A stretch of DNA of 64,000 nt from Ignavibacteria bacterium (GCA_020635205.1 JACKAE010000003.1:372001-436000); one strand, 5' to 3'; shown: positions 52,379 through 61,497, numbered from the stretch's first letter. The notes: generated from the sequence alone by a model not told the origin. Translations and numbers: made by a program.

Positions 52379-54238
52379 CATCGAAGCCTCATCGACTGGA
52401 TTCATCCTCTCTTCTCCGCTCAGTAGCTTCTCAATTAACTCCTCAAGCTCACCGGCTGTGTAGGGCATCCCCTGTACTTTGTTCCAGTTCACTGTCTCCA
52501 CGAGATACTCCGAACGGATCAACCGCGAAAGCTGCCCCATATTCAGTTCAGGAATGGCAATCCGTTTGAATTGCTTCAAAACCTCGGCGGTGTTTTTCGG
52601 CATTGGGTTCAAGTAGCGGAGGTGTGCCTGCGATACACTGTAGCCTCGGGCGCGCATTCTATCAACGGCAACGTGGATTGCACCGTAGGTTGATCCCCAA
52701 CCCAACACCAACAAGTCCCCTTCCTGATCACCATGTACCTCAAGCTCAGGGATATCGTTTGCAATGCCGGCAATCTTGCTCGCTCTAATTTTCGTCATCA
52801 TCTCGTGATTGCCTGGATCGTAGCTGACCCCACCCGACCCATGATGTTTCTCCAATCCACCAATCCGATGCTCCAAGCCGGGTGTGCCCGGTACTGCCCA
52901 AGGGCGCGCCTCTACTTCATTTCGTGAGTATGGGTGGAAGTGGTCTGGATCGGTGTGGAACGTTACCTTCATATCGGGTAGATCGCTCACAGCCGGAATC
53001 TGCCACGGTTCGGCTCCGTTGCCGAGATATCCGTCGGAGAGGAAGAAGACCGGAACCATGTACTTCGTTGCCAAACGAGCCGCCTCCATAATCATCCAGA
53101 AACAATCTCCCGGCGTCTGTGGTGCAACAACTGGAACAGGAGCCTCGCCGTTGCGACCGTAAAGTGCTTGGAACAGATCTGACTGCTCAGTCTTTGTCGG
53201 CATTCCGGTTGAAGGACCTGCTCGCTGGATGTTGCAGATAACAACTGGCAACTCAGTCATCACTCCCAAACCAATTCCCTCCGCCTTCAAGGCAACACCT
53301 GGACCTGAGGTGGTTGTGAAGGCAAGCGTTCCGCCGTAGGCCGCGCCGAGCGCAGAACAGATAGCCGAAATCTCATCTTCAGCTTGGAAGGTGAGGAAGC
53401 CAAAATTTTTGTAGCGTGAAACGAAGTGGAGAATATCGGAAGCAGGTGTGATAGGATACGTTCCAAGAAATCCTTTCAGTCCAGTCCGCTGCGACGCTGC
53501 AACCATGCCGAGCGCAGTTGCTTGATTGCCAGTGATATTCCTGTACGTTCCGGGGGGAAGTTTTGCCGGAGCAACATCGTACCGAGCGTTGAATAACTCG
53601 ACGGTCTCCCCTAAATTGAACCCAGCCTTCAACGCCTTTGCGTTCGCCTCGGCAAGTTCAGCACGGTTGGAGAACTTCTCCTCGATCCACTGAAGTGTCG
53701 GCTCCATCGGACGGTTGTACATCCAGTAGACAAGACCGAGCGTGTAGAAGTTCTTGCAACGTCCGGCTTCTTTGTTGGAAAGGCCGAGTCCTTCCACTGC
53801 CTTCAACGTTCCGGTTGTCAGGGGAAGACGAACCACATTGTAGCCCGAAAGCGAATCGTCGTTGAGTGGATTCGAGGCATATCCAGCAAGTTCTAAATGC
53901 TTTTTATCGAACGCATCATCGTTGATGATAATAGTTCCGCCACGCTTTAAGTGAATCAGGTTAGTAATTAACGCGGCAGGATTCATTGCAACCAAGACAT
54001 CTGGAACATCCCCCGGCGTGTAGACATCGTTCGAGGAGAAGTGAAGCTGGAAGGCCGAGACTCCATACGTTGTACCGGCGGGGGCGCGAATCTCAGCCGG
54101 GAAATCGGGCAGAGTGGCGAGATCATTCCCGTGCAGAGCCGCGGTTCGCGTAAACTGCCCTCCAGTTAGCTGCATTCCATCACCGGAATCACCTGCAAAC
54201 CGGATCACAACGTTTTCCAACTTTTCGTGCTGAATCAT
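52364..54238 (-). CDS. korA: 2-oxoacid:ferredoxin oxidoreductase, fused gamma-alpha subunit
   Basis: The 624-residue protein has an N-terminal gamma domain (about 1-200, IRFAGDSGDGMQLTGGQF) and an alpha domain (from about 230; GTYPITPASDI, AEDEISAICSALGAAYGG, TSGPGVALKAE, IQRAGPSTGMPTKTEQSDL). This fused form is common in KorA of Bacteroidota/Chlorobi and allied groups. It works with KorB. The 2-oxoglutarate preference is inferred from the family. Its last residues, MADAR, lie in a dispersed word. Confidence 0.92.
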   Translation of the reverse strand: MIQHEKLENVVIRFAGDSGDGMQLTGGQFTRTAALHGNDLATLPDFPAEIRAPAGTTYGVSAFQLHFSSNDVYTPGDVPDVLVAMNPAALITNLIHLKRGGTIIINDDAFDKKHLELAGYASNPLNDDSLSGYNVVRLPLTTGTLKAVEGLGLSNKEAGRCKNFYTLGLVYWMYNRPMEPTLQWIEEKFSNRAELAEANAKALKAGFNLGETVELFNARYDVAPAKLPPGTYRNITGNQATALGMVAASQRTGLKGFLGTYPITPASDILHFVSRYKNFGFLTFQAEDEISAICSALGAAYGGTLAFTTTSGPGVALKAEGIGLGVMTELPVVICNIQRAGPSTGMPTKTEQSDLFQALYGRNGEAPVPVVAPQTPGDCFWMIMEAARLATKYMVPVFFLSDGYLGNGAEPWQIPAVSDLPDMKVTFHTDPDHFHPYSRNEVEARPWAVPGTPGLEHRIGGLEKHHGSGGVSYDPGNHEMMTKIRASKIAGIANDIPELEVHGDQEGDLLVLGWGSTYGAIHVAVDRMRARGYSVSQAHLRYLNPMPKNTAEVLKQFKRIAIPELNMGQLSRLIRSEYLVETVNWNKVQGMPYTAGELEELIEKLLSGEERMNPVDEASMADAR

Positions 54239-54569
54239 ACTGCTCGTATTGTCGATTGTTGATTTCGAATTGCGAGAGTCTCGATTTGGGATTGGGGATT
54301 GTAGGAACTCAATCCGAAATCAGCAATCCCAAATCCACAATGCTAAATCCACGATTCTACTCCTCGCAATCGAAGCAACTTAGCATCAGGGTCACTCAAT
54401 ACCAATAACATGACGTGTCATGTCGTACCACTTACGGACTCTTACGACTTCTGGCTACAGTTGGTATCGCAGCACTCAAGGTTCAATATCCTATATTCTC
54501 CCCTTCTCATTCACGATTAGGGATGAAGAGAAGGACAGATGAATCAATACATCATTAGGAGCAATAGCC
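54239..54569. other. Intergenic region between korA and ybaB with mirrored words
   Basis: At 54252-54358 lie GATTTGGGATTGGGGATTG and the inverse set AATCCGAAATC, CAATCCCAAATCC and CTAAATCC. A seven-bp hairpin ACATGAC-GT-GTCATGT lies at 54409-54424. No gene is seen; promoters of the two divergent neighbours should be here. Confidence 0.55.
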
Positions 54570-54908
54570 ATGGATAAGAATATGATGATGCAGGCAATGC
54601 AAGCCATGCAAGAGATGCAGAAACGGATGGGAGAAGCACAAGAAAAGCTAAAAACCATGTCCGTAACGCACGAAGGAGGGAATGGACTCGTGAAGGTGAC
54701 AATTTCGGGTGAGTTGAAGGTAACGAAGATCGAGATTGATGAAAATGTCCGAAAAACTGAAGAGGCTGACGTTCTGGAAGACTTGCTGATTACCACTATC
54801 AATAAGGCAATTGAGTCGGCATCGAAGATGAAGGAACAAGAATTGGCGGCATCAACGCAAGGTTTGCTTCCGAATATTCCGGGGATGAATTTGCCGTTTG
54901 GTATGTAA
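54570..54908 (+). CDS. YbaB/EbfC-family nucleoid-associated protein
   Basis: The 112-residue protein has an N-terminal Met-rich helix (MQAMQAMQEMQKRM), the family core EGGNGLVKVTISGELKVTKI and IDENV. YbaB dimers bind DNA and affect recombination and expression. It is usually next to dnaX/recR, which are not seen here. The ATG at 54570 is not preceded by a clear SD. Confidence 0.92.
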   Translation: MDKNMMMQAMQAMQEMQKRMGEAQEKLKTMSVTHEGGNGLVKVTISGELKVTKIEIDENVRKTEEADVLEDLLITTINKAIESASKMKEQELAASTQGLLPNIPGMNLPFGM

Positions 54909-54917
54909 TAAATGGCC

Positions 54918-54969
54918 GTTGGGGTGGCGCGTTGGGACATGGCGCGCCATGTCCCCCCGCCACCCCAAC
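54918..54969. repeat. Palindrome with GGGACATGGCG/CGCCATGTCCC core
   Basis: The inner stem GGGACATGGCG and its complement meet without a spacer. An outer stem GTTGGGGTGGCG/CGCCACCCCAAC surrounds it across a small bulge. It shares the GGGACATG core with the palindrome at 4955. It lies between ybaB and the BtpA-like gene and could form a strong hairpin in RNA. Confidence 0.8.
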
Positions 54970-55015
54970 CCACCCTATCCCAACGCAACGACAATTCAAT
55001 AACCGAAGAACAACA

Positions 55016-55825
55016 ATGGCTCGCACAAATCTTCGTCAGGTTCTCCCCTTCAATGATCCCCAACCCCTCATCGGCATGGTACACTTGCGCCCACTGCCGG
55101 GAACGCTCTACTTCGACGATTCGCTCGACGCAGTAATCGACGCGGCACTCGCCGACGCCTACCACCTACAACAGGCTGGGTTCAACGGTCTGATTGTCGA
55201 GAACTTCGGAGACATTCCCTTCCGAAAGAGTCGTGTAGAACTTCACACCGTAGCGGCTATGACAGCCGTGGTTCAGGAGATTCGGCGAGAGATTGAGCTT
55301 CCGGTTGGAATTAACGTACTGCGGAACGATCCCTTTGCGGCCATTGCCGTTGCTTCGGCAACTGGAGCAAACTTCATTCGAGTGAACGTGCTAACTGGTG
55401 TGATGGCAACCGATCAAGGCTTGATCGAAGGTGAGGCTGCGGAAGTCTTCACCTACATGGAGCGGGTTGCCCCTTGGGTTACCCTCTACGCCGACATTCA
55501 CGTTAAGCATGCCGCCCCACTCGTCCCCCGTCCAATCACAGAAGTAGCCCAGGAGACCACGTACCGCGGTGGAGCTGACGGTCTGATTGTGACCGGTACG
55601 CAGACTGGTGGTGGTGTAGATATGGAAGAGTTAACTGCAGTGAGAGAGGCAGTTGTCGTACCAGTCCTTGCCGGAAGTGGAGTAACAGTCGACAACGTTC
55701 AGTCAATTTTATCGACTTGCGATGGCGCTATCGTCGGCAGCAGTCTGAAGGTAGATGGGATTGCGGGGAATCCAGTTGACCCAGAGTTAGCACGCGAGTT
55801 TGTGGAGATTGGGAGAGGTGGGTGA
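55016..55825 (+). CDS. BtpA-family protein (TIM-barrel, unknown role)
   Basis: The product is 269 residues from ATG 55016 (MARTNLRQV); the upstream ORF extension runs through the palindrome. Matching features include LIGMVHLRPLPGT, NGLIVENFGD, GINVLRNDP and GLIVTGTQTGGG. BtpA was named for photosystem I assembly in cyanobacteria, but the family is widespread in non-phototrophs. A (beta/alpha)8 enzyme is likely; the substrate is unknown. Confidence 0.87.
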   Translation: MARTNLRQVLPFNDPQPLIGMVHLRPLPGTLYFDDSLDAVIDAALADAYHLQQAGFNGLIVENFGDIPFRKSRVELHTVAAMTAVVQEIRREIELPVGINVLRNDPFAAIAVASATGANFIRVNVLTGVMATDQGLIEGEAAEVFTYMERVAPWVTLYADIHVKHAAPLVPRPITEVAQETTYRGGADGLIVTGTQTGGGVDMEELTAVREAVVVPVLAGSGVTVDNVQSILSTCDGAIVGSSLKVDGIAGNPVDPELAREFVEIGRGG

Positions 55826-55885
55826 GAGTTAAGAAAGATGTGTTGGCTTCTGACTGGTGTCAATCACTTCGCTTTACTGAATTTT

Positions 55886-55964
55886 CTCAATCTGAAAATC
55901 CGAATTCCGAAATCGAAAACCCCACATCAATTTTGAATTTTTCCTTTTGAATTTTGAATTTCCT
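55886..55964. repeat. AATCCGAAT and TTTTGAATTT words before pepP
   Basis: Words TCAATCTGAAAATCCGAATT and CCGAAATCG (55886-55918) are followed by TTTTGAATTTTTCC and TTTTGAATTTTGAATTTCC (55931-55962), ending about seven bases from the pepP stop. Confidence 0.6.
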
Positions 55965-55970
55965 CCTCTC

Positions 55971-57389
55971 CTACTTCCTCTTGCTCCCTACAAGCCTCTC
56001 AATCTCGTCAGCAGTTCGCTCCAGTCCTGCGGAGAGATTCACTGACCCGCTCTTCGTCACCAGAACATCATCTTCTATGCGAACACCGATGTTCCACCAC
56101 TTCGGGTCGCACTTGCTCCCCTCAGGAATGTAAATCCCCGGCTCTACTGTCAGCACCATTCCGGGCTGCAAGGTATAGTCATCGCCAACATCGTGAACGT
56201 CCATTCCCAAGAAGTGAGAGGTTCCGTGCATGAAGTATTTCCGGACATCATCCCCCTCCTTCATGATTCCCAACTTCACTAACCCGGATGAAATAATTTG
56301 CCCCGCTTTCTTGTGCGGATCCCAAAACTGCACCCCTACCTTGCACTCCTTAATCGCCTCCGTCTGGGCTTCGAGAACAAGGTTGTAGATCGCCCGCTGC
56401 TCCGGTGTGAATTTGCCGTTGACCGGAAATGTCCGGGTGATGTCGGCTGAGTATCCGTGATACTCGGCTCCGCAGTCCATCAGAACAAGCTCGCCGTCGA
56501 GACTCTTCCGGCGATTTGTGTTGTAGTGAAGGATGCAAGTATTAGGTCCTGATCCAATAATACTCGGGTAACCCGGATCCTCCGCGCCAAGACGCCGAAA
56601 GGCATACTCCATCGAGGCTTCGAACTCATACTCAAACATCCCCGGTTTCGCCATCCGCATTGCTTCACGATGTCCCTCCGCCGAAATATCGATTGCCTTC
56701 TGCATCATGGCAATTTCCCGCTCGGATTTAATTGCCCGCATGCCGTTCAGGATTGTCCCCGCATCTTCAATTTCAAGGTCAAGCTCACTCTCTTCCAAAA
56801 TAGAGCGGACAATGGCTGGCCAATTAAATTCACCCTCAACGACAGGGTCGACTATGCTTTCAATCGTCCAGCTATCGTAGTAGAGTTTATTGAGTGTTGG
56901 AAAAAGGTCTTCCAGTCTCTTGGCAAGTTTATCGTATGGGAGGACAGTTGTGATTCCCGTTACTTGAGCCGCAACTTCCGGCCCCATCCGAATTCCCTCC
57001 CAAATCTCATGCGTGGGATTCCGTTCGGCAACGAAGAGAACTTCCTGTATTCTCTTCCCATCAATCTCAACACCGTCAGGAAGGAGGAGTAGAGCACTTT
57101 GAGTCTCAGTAACACCTGTTAAGTAGAGCAGATTGTTTCGCTGGCGGAACTCGTAGTCCACATCGTTGGAACGATTCCGAACCTCTGCACTTCGGAGCAG
57201 CATCCCCTCCCCTGACTTCAGCTTCTCTAACGTCTGCTTTCGACGGTTAGCATATTCTGTCCGAGGGAAATTATCACCGTCGTAGACATCGAAATGTTCG
57301 TAGAGGCCAGCTTCCTGCGCACGTGTGAGCGAAGCTGGAACGATTGCAAGTAATGAAAGCAGCAAGAGCAAACTGACTGGTCGGCTCAT
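55971..57389 (-). CDS. Secreted Xaa-Pro aminopeptidase (M24B)
   Basis: The 472-residue protein has a signal peptide (ending SLTRAQ, about residue 24). The N-terminal AMP_N domain (about 40-190) has RRKQTLEKL and YLTGVTE. The creatinase-fold catalytic domain (about 215-460) has metal ligands in LMDCGAEYHGYSADITRT, GTSHFLGMDVHDVG, VEPGIYIPE and RIEDDVLV. It removes N-terminal residues before proline and probably acts in the periplasm. Its start overlaps the upstream stop by four bases. Confidence 0.92.
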   Translation of the reverse strand: MSRPVSLLLLLSLLAIVPASLTRAQEAGLYEHFDVYDGDNFPRTEYANRRKQTLEKLKSGEGMLLRSAEVRNRSNDVDYEFRQRNNLLYLTGVTETQSALLLLPDGVEIDGKRIQEVLFVAERNPTHEIWEGIRMGPEVAAQVTGITTVLPYDKLAKRLEDLFPTLNKLYYDSWTIESIVDPVVEGEFNWPAIVRSILEESELDLEIEDAGTILNGMRAIKSEREIAMMQKAIDISAEGHREAMRMAKPGMFEYEFEASMEYAFRRLGAEDPGYPSIIGSGPNTCILHYNTNRRKSLDGELVLMDCGAEYHGYSADITRTFPVNGKFTPEQRAIYNLVLEAQTEAIKECKVGVQFWDPHKKAGQIISSGLVKLGIMKEGDDVRKYFMHGTSHFLGMDVHDVGDDYTLQPGMVLTVEPGIYIPEGSKCDPKWWNIGVRIEDDVLVTKSGSVNLSAGLERTADEIERLVGSKRK

Positions 57390-58303
57390 GGAGTCTCCTC
57401 AAAGACTGAATCGAGTGTTGAAGAAAGATCGTCGAGAGAGAAGACCATACTGATAATCTGGCGACCGCTCCGCTCCTCTTCAGTTCCATCAGGTTTTGTG
57501 TTGGTAAAGGTGATGTTCCCAATCAACTGATGGTCGCCTGCTACGGGATAGCCTGCATCGAGACTAATCCAGTACGTTCCACTACCGTTGACAATGGTGT
57601 GTGTTGTTAGACTATTCTTCCCAGAATATGGTGGCGAGTACCAGACCTGACCGGTCTCCGAAAGCTCGACTACAATAGCGTGATGGCCTAACGTATCCCC
57701 AACGCCACGAATTTTCCGCAATCCTCCCCCCTGCCACTTCACAGGGGGATAGACGTTATCGAGCAACCACATGTCGCGGTCGAAAATACTGCCGGCTCCG
57801 GGACTGACTGTGTCAACCCCACCCAAGTGAGGAATCACCATTGGTTGAAAGGGAGCACCCGGCATCGAGCCAGGGTAGGCCAAGGTATCTCTCAGGCGAA
57901 GTCGGTTGCCATCCACTCCCATCAAAAAGCGGACTGGTTGACCAACCCAAGGATGTTCGGTTTTCATGCTCCAAGGCAACGTATCGACTCGTTCACGAAC
58001 TACGACATCTTCGAGAATCATCGTCATGCCATATCCTTCCGGCAGGATCGTGTCGCACTGATAGGTAATCCGCTCCACACGCTGGCGAACAACAGTTCGT
58101 GGGTCAACATCCCAAATCACTAACGAATCAAACGAAATCACGCGGTAGGTAACGCTCTCCCCTTGAGAGAAGTTGTAGCGGAGCGGATAGGCATTCGGTT
58201 CTTCTTTTCCTTTCTCTTGAGCATAGAGTGTTGCCGTTGTCAACAGTCCGCAGAGGAGTGTCAACATCGGCATCGCTCTGCTAATTCTTCGCATACAGTT
58301 CAT
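57386..58303 (-). CDS. Secreted protein of unknown function
   Basis: The 305-residue protein has a signal peptide (ending LYAQEK, about 29). It is mainly beta-rich: YPLRYNFSQGESVTYRV, then a string of DTLPW and GVDGNRLRLRDTLAY segments, in the style of DUF-type lipocalin or immunoglobulin-like periplasmic proteins. No catalytic motif is visible. It overlaps pepP by four bases, so the pair is probably co-translated. Confidence 0.65.
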   Translation of the reverse strand: MNCMRRISRAMPMLTLLCGLLTTATLYAQEKGKEEPNAYPLRYNFSQGESVTYRVISFDSLVIWDVDPRTVVRQRVERITYQCDTILPEGYGMTMILEDVVVRERVDTLPWSMKTEHPWVGQPVRFLMGVDGNRLRLRDTLAYPGSMPGAPFQPMVIPHLGGVDTVSPGAGSIFDRDMWLLDNVYPPVKWQGGGLRKIRGVGDTLGHHAIVVELSETGQVWYSPPYSGKNSLTTHTIVNGSGTYWISLDAGYPVAGDHQLIGNITFTNTKPDGTEEERSGRQIISMVFSLDDLSSTLDSVFEETP

Positions 58304-58462
58304 TCGTTTATTCTGATTATTCGTGTGTTCGTCGCATTCCCGGTCTGCAATCGCCTGACGAAAGGCTCCGGCGACAACCTACAAATCGGGAGATAGAAAG
58401 TTACCGAAGAGCCTCCATTGTAGAACAGATATTCTACCTACCCTCTCCCACTAACATCTCCC

Positions 58463-59758
58463 CTACACCAACATAAGATGTGTCACCTCCGGCGGACAGT
58501 TTACCCGAAGTGGAATGCCAGCGGTTCCAATGCCGCGGGATACATACATCTGTGCATTCTGGTTGGCGTGTGCTTTGTAGAGTCCAGAAATATACGTTGA
58601 AGCGAGCGAAGCAACCGAAACGTTCAGTCTATCCAATCTTCCGAGAACGATCTGTCCGCCGTGCGTGTGTCCACTCAACATCAGATCAACACCGAGTGTG
58701 GCATATTCTTCAAATGGATAGGGTTTATGGCAGAGGAGGATTTTTGGTTCGTCATCCTGAACACCTCGCACAAGGTTTTCAACGATTCCTTTCTCTGTCT
58801 TCCCATCCTTTAGGTAATCTTTCACCTCGTAAATGTCCTTGTCATCCAACCCCATCAACCAGAAAGATTTTCCATTCTTTTCGATTCGAATGTTTTCGTT
58901 TCTCAAGAGCTTGATACCGGCATCTTCCACACCTTTCGCCACAAGTTCAATCTCTCTGGTGTAGTAGTCATGGTTTCCGGTAACGCCGTACACACCGAGG
59001 GGAGCACTCAGACGGGAGAATGCTTCTGCGAAGGGATAGACTTCACGCGAGCGGCTGTTGACAAAGTCGCCGGGAAGGACAATCAGGTCAGCCTTAAGTG
59101 ATTGGAGGGTAGTAGCGTAGCGTTCCATCCGATCCCGGCTCATGAACAGTGAGGAGTGGACATCGCTAATCATCCCAATTGTTGTCCCCTTCAACTCCTC
59201 AGGCAAACCTGGGATACGAATTTTGATCCGCTCTATTCTGCTATCCTCGTCGGTGTTCGCAGCACTGAGTATCGAGACGTTGGCAGCGAGTCCACCCAGA
59301 GCTATAGCTGAAGATTGGATGAATCGACGCCTCGGCATTTGGGATGATGTCGTCGGTTCAATCACTTTACCATAGGTAGTGCTAACCGGAACTTCGGCAG
59401 AGTTTCTTGTTTTTCGTCCCACCATACGTTTCAGCGGACGATAGAGGAATTTGTTTGCCAGGAGCAAACCACCCACAATCAGTGCATTTACTTGGAGCAA
59501 CGCCCAGGGGACTGAAATTGCGTTCATGAAATGGTCGGCCCAGAGAGGATGCCAACTTTTGTAGATAAGTTGCAGGTAGATCAGGGGCAAATCTAATAGA
59601 ACAATTCCAAGCCCTCCCCACAGCCAGAGCAGACCTCGCCGAACTGGGCGACGACGACGCAAAACGAGAGAGAGAGATTGCAATGTTAAGAGGTGGAAGA
59701 GGAGAACAACCCCAACCACCATTAGATTCAATCCGAACTGAGATATTAGTGAAATCAT
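58463..59758 (-). CDS. Membrane-anchored metallophosphoesterase (YkuE-like)
   Basis: The product is 431 residues from ATG 59758; the upstream ATG would overlap the lipoprotein gene. Four or so membrane segments (about 1-110) are followed by a twin-arginine-like RRRFIQSSAIALGG and an outer phosphoesterase domain. Metal-site motifs are MISDVHSSLF, LPGDFVN, GVTGNHDYYT and LSGHTHGGQ. It is a dinuclear metal enzyme acting at the membrane; the substrate is unknown. Confidence 0.88.
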   Translation of the reverse strand: MISLISQFGLNLMVVGVVLLFHLLTLQSLSLVLRRRRPVRRGLLWLWGGLGIVLLDLPLIYLQLIYKSWHPLWADHFMNAISVPWALLQVNALIVGGLLLANKFLYRPLKRMVGRKTRNSAEVPVSTTYGKVIEPTTSSQMPRRRFIQSSAIALGGLAANVSILSAANTDEDSRIERIKIRIPGLPEELKGTTIGMISDVHSSLFMSRDRMERYATTLQSLKADLIVLPGDFVNSRSREVYPFAEAFSRLSAPLGVYGVTGNHDYYTREIELVAKGVEDAGIKLLRNENIRIEKNGKSFWLMGLDDKDIYEVKDYLKDGKTEKGIVENLVRGVQDDEPKILLCHKPYPFEEYATLGVDLMLSGHTHGGQIVLGRLDRLNVSVASLASTYISGLYKAHANQNAQMYVSRGIGTAGIPLRVNCPPEVTHLMLV

Positions 59759-59810
59759 GCGGGTGGGTGACGATTGGTAGGCCTGAGCTATTTGATCGGA
59801 ACAAGATTTT

Positions 59811-60428
59811 TTAGTCGTGTGGCACAAGTCGTTTCCATGCTTCAACTGCGTGGTCGCGAAACCCAGCCGGGGCAGTGTTGAACGACTCGCTGAACTTCAT
59901 TTCGGCACTTCCAGGAATTCCTCGGTTTACTTGCAGGTCGTCAGTCCCCGTAATCTCGTAAAGCTCCGTTCCACTGTGGAGAACCAGACCGTATGTTTTC
60001 GGCGACACATCGCAGTTCCCCTCGACGTTGTAGACGTAGAGAACTTCCCCTACTCCGTCCTCGTCAATATCGGTCACTTCAATCTCACCTATCACTCCCT
60101 CCCCAGCATCGCACCAGTTTTCTGCACTGTAGAGTCCCTGCCAAGTGCTCTTCGGCTTCGGACCGTGCATCAAGTAGCGAACTGGAATCAGTGACTGCCG
60201 TTCCCCCTCTTCATTTTCCTGTCGCTTCTCGGTAACAATAAAGGCATTCTCTCCCCTCCCATCTTCCCACGTTATGCCGGCAAGGAATGTCCCCTCGCAA
60301 CCATACGCAGCACAGGGATTTTCGGCTCCCTTGAGCTGCTGGATATTCCGCAGATGTGCGGAATTGCTGCAAGAGATTAGAAGGAGCGCAAGGGTTCCCC
60401 CAGCAAAGAGGACTAAACTTTTTATCAT
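59811..60428 (-). CDS. Lipoprotein of unknown function, M19-like terminal motif
   Basis: The 205-residue protein has a type II signal peptide with lipobox LLISC (Cys about residue 20). The mature part is short, mixed alpha/beta, with a DIDEDGVGEVLYVYN segment like an EF-hand- or FG-GAP-type calcium loop. It ends KRLVPHD. This M19-like label reflects only general resemblance. It is probably anchored in a membrane facing the periplasm. Confidence 0.6.
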   Translation of the reverse strand: MIKSLVLFAGGTLALLLISCSNSAHLRNIQQLKGAENPCAAYGCEGTFLAGITWEDGRGENAFIVTEKRQENEEGERQSLIPVRYLMHGPKPKSTWQGLYSAENWCDAGEGVIGEIEVTDIDEDGVGEVLYVYNVEGNCDVSPKTYGLVLHSGTELYEITGTDDLQVNRGIPGSAEMKFSESFNTAPAGFRDHAVEAWKRLVPHD

Positions 60429-60464
60429 AGTTGAACCGACGTAGGCTAAACGTTCTGTTTGGAA

Positions 60465-61223
60465 TCACTTAGGCTCGGAATAGGACTCGATTGCTCTCTT
60501 GTAGTCCTTGTATTGAAGGTGATCGTACCAGTTGAGGTAGACATCTTTAATGACTTCTTCACCCTTTCTCGGAGCACGGTAGATAACGGCAATGAAGGCT
60601 GCGCTCGAATCGCCTGAAGTCCACATTCGGAACTCGGAGCCGGCAAGTGATTGGCCAACTTCAGAGATAAAGTCTTTATCCTCCTCAGAGTAGCCAAGGA
60701 GTGCTTTCGAGGCATAGTTGCGTGAATCAAGAATCAAATTGCCGTGCCGTTTCGTCATTGCGGCAGTGAGCGTATCGTAGAGTTGGTCAGCCTCAACCTT
60801 CGTAGTCTCTGTTGTGTAGTGAAGACTGGCGTAAAGCATCTGGCCACGATAGAAGCTGAAGCCCCACTGATCCACCGGCAACTCATCGAATCGTCCCCCA
60901 ACCCAATTCAGTGTAGAACCCATATCGTTCGAAACGCTCTTATCGGGAGTAGCGCCTGGTATCTGCGCCATCTGCTTTTTCACTTGATCTCGATTGCCGT
61001 AGAAGGGAACATTTTCGATCCCTACGGTAGCTTGGTTTGTTCCCGCTCCATTCGATCCACCGGCAGCAGTTCCTCCAGAGGTTCCCCCTTGCTCCCCCCC
61101 AGCAACAGTCCCTGAACCTTCCGTAGAACCTTTGGTTCCTCCATTCTGACACCCTCCGAGCAGGTGAAGAGCCAAAACCCCGACAATTGAAAGCAGCCCA
61201 ACTCTTTTCATGCTTCCCTTCAT
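60465..61223 (-). CDS. Lipoprotein of unknown function
   Basis: The 252-residue protein has a type II signal peptide with lipobox LLGGC (Cys about residue 25), followed by a Gly/Ser/Thr-rich linker to about residue 65. The C-terminal domain (about 70-250) is compact, with FSFYRGQMLYASLHY and LNWYDHLQYKDYKRAIE. A start at ATG 61211 is also possible. No family is recognised. Confidence 0.6.
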   Translation of the reverse strand: MKGSMKRVGLLSIVGVLALHLLGGCQNGGTKGSTEGSGTVAGGEQGGTSGGTAAGGSNGAGTNQATVGIENVPFYGNRDQVKKQMAQIPGATPDKSVSNDMGSTLNWVGGRFDELPVDQWGFSFYRGQMLYASLHYTTETTKVEADQLYDTLTAAMTKRHGNLILDSRNYASKALLGYSEEDKDFISEVGQSLAGSEFRMWTSGDSSAAFIAVIYRAPRKGEEVIKDVYLNWYDHLQYKDYKRAIESYSEPK

Positions 61224-61386
61224 AATTCTCTCGTTGATTTCATTGAAACAGTGGCCTACAAGCTACAAAAAAGGGTGCATCGAACAGACCCATCTCGGCA
61301 ATTCTCCCCTCTTCGCAAACAGCTTTTACCTTTTCTATAGACTCTTTGATAGGCTGAATGATCCGAATCGTGTTATATTCGCCCCC

Positions 61387-61473
61387 GGAGAGATGCCGGA
61401 GTGGTTGAACGGGACGGTCTCGAAAACCGTTGTGCTCTTATGGGTACCGAGGGTTCGAATCCCTCTCTCTCCG
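61387..61473 (+). tRNA. tRNA-Ser (anticodon CGA)
   Basis: An 87-base class II tRNA. The acceptor stem GGAGAGA/TCTCTCC is followed by discriminator G. The anticodon loop CTCGAAA is in stem ACGGT/ACCGT. The long variable arm is TGTGCTCTTATGGGTACC, and GGTTCGAATCC forms the T arm. CCA is not encoded. Confidence 0.96.
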
Positions 61474-61497
61474 CTCGAAAAACGCCTCAATGCGTAT

